Source of the DNA: Thaumarchaeota archaeon UBA160
Lineage (GTDB): Archaea; Thermoproteota; Nitrososphaeria; Conexivisphaerales; UBA164
Direction of reading: 5' to 3'
Length of the DNA: 7,709 nucleotides
NCBI GenBank assembly: GCA_002506605.1
Contig: DAXX01000004.1
Coordinates: forward strand, 1 to 7,709
Position 1 is the first letter of the stretch. Every line of letters starts with the position of its first letter. Shown piece by piece: positions 5,684 through 7,709 of the stretch. The notes under the pieces were generated by a model. The model was not told the origin of the DNA. It did not search any database and worked only from the letters and a program-made list of their open reading frames with translations. The translations under genes and the position numbers were made by a program.

Positions 5684-5696
5684 AGCTCAATGAGCT
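5684..5696. repeat. Short dyad over the permease stop codon
   Basis: AGCTCA-A-TGAGCT is a perfect 6-1-6 dyad overlapping the TAG of the permease gene, followed on the minus strand by a T5 run at 5671-5667. It may contribute to 3' end formation, but it is short enough to be chance. Confidence 0.3.
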
Positions 5697-6783
5697 AAAA
5701 ATGGAAATTTATTAAAATCCAAAGCGTTAAAAAAGCGATAGCTGATATGAAACCCACAAGCCAGACGTAGCCCAGCCCATAAATTGAAACAAAACCGCCT
5801 ACTAGAGGGCCTAAGGTGTAACCGGCTCCTATGCTTGATTCGAACAGCCCAGTTCTAAAACCCAGCCCTTTGCTCTCGGTTAGCATAATTTTATACAGAA
5901 CATAAAAATATAAAATCCCTGATCCATAAGATATTAAAGAAAGAGACAGAGTTTGCAGCAAAAAATTCTTTGAAACAAACAATATTATGTACAGAGATTG
6001 AAGACCCATTCCAAGACCTATTTCAAATTTCGGGTCTTTCTTAAGAAAAGGTGCTGTGACGAAAGCTATTATGATAAATATGCTTGAAATTGACATTATC
6101 ATGCCTGACCCTTTTATCCCAAATTCTATAGTTGCAAACGCAGAATAAAATGCATAAATAATTGATACAGAAAAACCGTACAGAAAAATTGGGATAAATA
6201 TATCTTTACCCAAATCTATTTTATAAGGAATTTCTTTTTCTTCATATTTAACTCCTTTAAATCCGAACGCTAAAAAACCTGCCATCATAGATATTGCTGA
6301 TGCCATGAAAAAAGGCAAAACAAAAATGAACGCAAAAAAAGAACCTAAAAACGGCGCTACAGATGCCGCTATGGACCAACCTATTGTGTAAATTGCCGTT
6401 GAGGCCTTTCTGTTTTCAAAAAACTTTGTTATAGCCTCCAATGAAGGCCATACGAATCCCATGGCAAGAGCTTCAAGCGCTCTTATTAAAATGAATGCGG
6501 GCGGGAGCTTGATGTAAACGTATAACAGCACTATCAAGGCATAAAAGATTAAGCCAAGTCCAAGCATACGTGCATAACCAATTTTTTCTGATTTTTTGCC
6601 TAAGATATAGGCTGAAAATATATAAACAGAGCCGTATGAAAATCCCATTAACCCAAGAACCAAACCCGAGGCTCCAGCCTTTACAGCATATATTGGAGCA
6701 TAAAACCTTATTAAAGAAAGCGGCAACTGGGATAAAAACGCTAAAGAAAGCAACAACAGTATGAACTTTATGTTTTTGTTCAA
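5695..6783 (-). CDS. Major facilitator superfamily transporter, 12 TM
   Basis: A 362-residue membrane protein with about twelve hydrophobic segments in two halves. TM1 starts at residue 6 (FILLLLSLAFL). The loop LGKKSEKIGYARMLG after TM2 is an MFS motif-A variant in which the usual Asp-Arg is replaced. A longer polar loop (KGVKYEEKEIPYKIDLGKD) joins TM6 and TM7. ILIRALEALAMGFVWPSLEA in TM4 and GAGYTLGPLVGGF in TM11 are typical MFS signatures. Substrate cannot be inferred; drug/metabolite efflux and sugar uptake are both possible. The protein is at the short end for the family but complete. The start is TTG at 6783, because the first membrane helix begins immediately and no in-frame ATG lies upstream. 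A strong TATA-like box sits 44 bases upstream, giving a short leader of about 20 bases. Confidence 0.9.
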   Translation of the reverse strand: MNKNIKFILLLLSLAFLSQLPLSLIRFYAPIYAVKAGASGLVLGLMGFSYGSVYIFSAYILGKKSEKIGYARMLGLGLIFYALIVLLYVYIKLPPAFILIRALEALAMGFVWPSLEAITKFFENRKASTAIYTIGWSIAASVAPFLGSFFAFIFVLPFFMASAISMMAGFLAFGFKGVKYEEKEIPYKIDLGKDIFIPIFLYGFSVSIIYAFYSAFATIEFGIKGSGMIMSISSIFIIIAFVTAPFLKKDPKFEIGLGMGLQSLYIILFVSKNFLLQTLSLSLISYGSGILYFYVLYKIMLTESKGLGFRTGLFESSIGAGYTLGPLVGGFVSIYGLGYVWLVGFISAIAFLTLWILINFHF

Positions 6784-6787
6784 TGCA

Positions 6788-6997
6788 TCATGCAGGCTTT
6801 GTCAAGCTTTTGCAATCTAATTTTTTTATAATGACAAGTTTAAGCGAAGCAAAAACATTATAACACAGGACAATATGAGAATAAAATCTAATCATGTTGT
6901 TATTTTCACCTTCAATGTATACAAAATTTATTGCCAAATTTTTAAAATTTTGCTTGAAAGCTTCACATCTAAGACAATATAAAATTTTAAAACGCAT
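6788..6997 (-). CDS. Small 69-residue ORF of uncertain reality
   Basis: An ATG-started frame filling most of the 262-base gap between the flavin reductase and the permease, ending four bases before the permease TTG. It begins MRFKILYCLRCEAFKQ, with a CxxC, then a mixed sequence of no family I recognise. Evidence for it: same strand as all neighbours, tight spacing to the permease start, and a weak TATA-like TTTTATG about 26 bases upstream of the ATG. Evidence against it: a better TATA box (TTATAAAAG at 7012-7004) lies too close to the ATG, the likely permease TATA box lies inside its 3' part, and amino-acid use is mostly what AT-rich random sequence gives. Confidence 0.3.
   Translation of the reverse strand: MRFKILYCLRCEAFKQNFKNLAINFVYIEGENNNMIRFYSHIVLCYNVFASLKLVIIKKLDCKSLTKPA
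6824..6831 (-). promoter_or_regulatory. TATA box of the permease gene
   Basis: TTATAAAA, followed by further A on the minus strand, is the clearest TATA element in the gap. It lies 44 bases before the TTG at 6783, implying a transcript start near 6802 and a leader of about 20 bases. No Shine-Dalgarno is evident in that leader. Confidence 0.45.
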
Positions 6998-7045
6998 TAG
7001 ATCTTTTATAAGCGTTTAGCATAAAACGACACTGAAATTATATAG

Positions 7046-7603
7046 CTATTTCATATTTTCTACAAGAGCGTACTTAAGAGCTTTAGCTAAAATAATGGCG
7101 TTGTTCAAGAGTTCTGATATGTACCTTTTTGAATTTTCATCGGTCAGTTTGCCGTTTAAAAATTTTTTATCCGCATTTACCACAAATACTTCTGGTCCTG
7201 GAACAAGAACAGCGCCGAGGGATTTCAGGACTATCCACAGATGTTCTTGAGCTCGCGGCCCGCCTAAAGAACCTGTCGTTGCTGACATTGTTGCCACCAC
7301 TTTCCAGCGAAAGGGATTTCTGTCTAAAGGTACGGAGAGCCAGTCAATGGCGTTTTTTATAGAAGCCGAATAGCTGTGATTATGTTCTGGCGTTGATATA
7401 ACTACTATATCAGCTTCCTTAACCTTATCTTTCAGCTTTTTTACCTCATCCGTTTCTTCGTTTGATTGTTCGAAAAGCGGTATGTTTGCCGTAGAAACAA
7501 CTTCCCAGTTGTGTTCTTTATTTAAAAGCTCAAAAGCGTTATAAAGAAGCAGGGTGTTTAGCGAATCTAACTTTGAACTGCCAGATATTCCTAAAAATTT
7601 CAT
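7046..7603 (-). CDS. NADPH-dependent FMN reductase family flavoprotein
   Basis: A 185-residue soluble protein with the flavodoxin-like fold of the SsuE/ArsH/azoreductase group, which uses NAD(P)H to reduce FMN, quinones, azo dyes or metals. Visible hallmarks are the FMN phosphate loop ISGSSKLDSLN (6-16), PEHNHSYSASIKNAIDW (72-88; the usual PEYN has His in place of Tyr here) and TTGSLGGPRAQEHL (109-122), the isoalloxazine-side loop. The C-terminal VNADKKFLNGKLTDE and final helix are usual. Length is normal. ATG at 7603 agrees with the first beta strand (MKFLGISGS). It follows the end of the GH15-like gene by 24 bases, and a perfect dyad lies just upstream. The exact electron acceptor cannot be told from sequence. 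Confidence 0.93.
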   Translation of the reverse strand: MKFLGISGSSKLDSLNTLLLYNAFELLNKEHNWEVVSTANIPLFEQSNEETDEVKKLKDKVKEADIVVISTPEHNHSYSASIKNAIDWLSVPLDRNPFRWKVVATMSATTGSLGGPRAQEHLWIVLKSLGAVLVPGPEVFVVNADKKFLNGKLTDENSKRYISELLNNAIILAKALKYALVENMK

Positions 7604-7615
7604 AAAATAAGAAGC

Positions 7616-7640
7616 ACAAAATGTCTATTAAACATTTTGT
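7616..7640. promoter_or_regulatory. Perfect 9-7-9 dyad upstream of the flavin reductase (candidate operator or hairpin)
   Basis: ACAAAATGT (7616-7624) and ACATTTTGT (7632-7640) are exact reverse complements around a 7-base spacer. The dyad starts 13 bases before the reductase ATG, and on the minus strand its spacer carries TTTAATA, TATA-like and about 26 bases before the ATG. It also contains the stop codon of the upstream partial gene. A dimeric repressor bound here would cover the TATA box. A stop-codon hairpin, or AT-rich chance, are alternatives. Confidence 0.45.
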
Positions 7641-7709
7641 CCTTTTTCCGCTGATTGAAGATCGTAGATGCCCATTAGGATGGCCGCATGTGAAAATACA
7701 TGTGGATAA
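7628..7709 (-). CDS. C-terminal end of a probable GH15-type glycoside hydrolase (partial)
   Basis: The minus strand is open from the right edge to a TAA at 7630-7628, giving 26 residues that end FSHAAILMGIYDLQSAEKG plus three more. The YPHVFSHAAIL pattern resembles the C-terminal FPQxFSHxxLI segment of family GH15 glucoamylases and trehalases, which precedes a final helix. I recognise this from memory, on a short stretch, and no catalytic residue is in view. If correct, the enzyme would hydrolyse alpha-glucosidic bonds in starch-like sugars or trehalose. It lies 24 bases upstream of the flavin reductase on the same strand, so the two may be co-transcribed. A plus-strand frame from ATG 7621 is also open to the edge but fits the neighbourhood less well. 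Confidence 0.55.
   Translation of the reverse strand, partial: YPHVFSHAAILMGIYDLQSAEKGQNV

Noticed and set aside
6570..6764. 64-codon plus-strand frame opposite the permease
   Set aside because: Antisense to the first membrane helices; composition is the complement of hydrophobic codons.
7129..7362. 77-codon plus-strand frame opposite the flavin reductase
   Set aside because: Antisense shadow of a gene with clear FMN-binding motifs.
7687..7702. CATGT/ACATG inverted repeat near the right edge
   Set aside because: Only five base pairs, inside a frame better read as coding.
7621..7709. Plus-strand ATG frame open to the right edge (MSIKHFVLFPL...)
   Set aside because: It would leave only 17 bases to the divergent reductase gene, and the opposite strand gives a GH15-like C-terminus in the direction of all neighbours. 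Not excluded, but less likely.
1..7709. CRISPR array, insertion sequence, toxin-antitoxin pair or defence island
   Set aside because: No spaced repeats, transposase or known defence domain is visible; most genes are housekeeping on one strand.

Overview
This window is archaeal. It encodes ribosomal protein L15e, found only in archaea and eukaryotes. The genes are AT-rich, several apparently start at TTG or GTG, and T-rich TATA-like boxes lie about 25-35 bases upstream of several starts, as expected for leaderless or short-leader archaeal transcripts. No bacterial -35/-10 promoters are evident. The L15e sequence (a TWIKYY N-terminus, KGGM and GRRQKHLG) reminds me more of Thaumarchaeota/TACK-type L15e than of Sulfolobus or Thermoplasma. 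That placement is recollection and inference, not a search.

Nearly everything confidently coding is on the minus strand, so transcription runs right to left. Right edge (7628-7709): the last 26 codons of a gene whose C-terminus looks like a GH15 glucoamylase/trehalase-type hydrolase. It is followed by an NADPH-dependent FMN reductase family protein (7046-7603), with a perfect 9-7-9 dyad between them. Next comes a weak 69-codon ORF (6788-6997), then a 12-TM major facilitator permease (5695-6783). The stretch 5292-5694 holds no gene I can name. It contains a doubtful 79-codon minus-strand ORF and a local GC-rich patch with nested inverted repeats.

Cysteinyl-tRNA synthetase (3906-5291) is followed by a 97-residue helical protein of unknown function (3510-3803). 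A compact cluster follows: phosphoglycerate dehydrogenase (2526-3440), L15e (2107-2529) and an HxGH cytidylyltransferase (1532-2110), each overlapping the next by 4 bases (ATGA, then TTGA). A poly-T stop signal and a fresh TATA box then introduce a second pair: a UPF0173-type metallo-beta-lactamase-fold hydrolase (777-1451) and an AlaX tRNA-editing protein (58-780), again joined by a TTGA overlap. At the left edge a symmetric A6/T6 element could stop transcription on both strands, and a possible plus-strand C-terminus runs into it.

Functionally the window is mostly housekeeping: translation (L15e, CysRS, AlaX proofreading), serine synthesis and nucleotide-cofactor or phosphocholine-like cytidylyl transfer. 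A transporter, a flavin reductase and a probable sugar hydrolase lie at the right side. I see no CRISPR array, insertion sequence, tRNA, rRNA or obvious phage gene. The parts least explained by known genes are the 5292-5694 stretch, the dyad at 7616-7640, the tandem 8-mers at 1493-1512 and the two small minus-strand ORFs.
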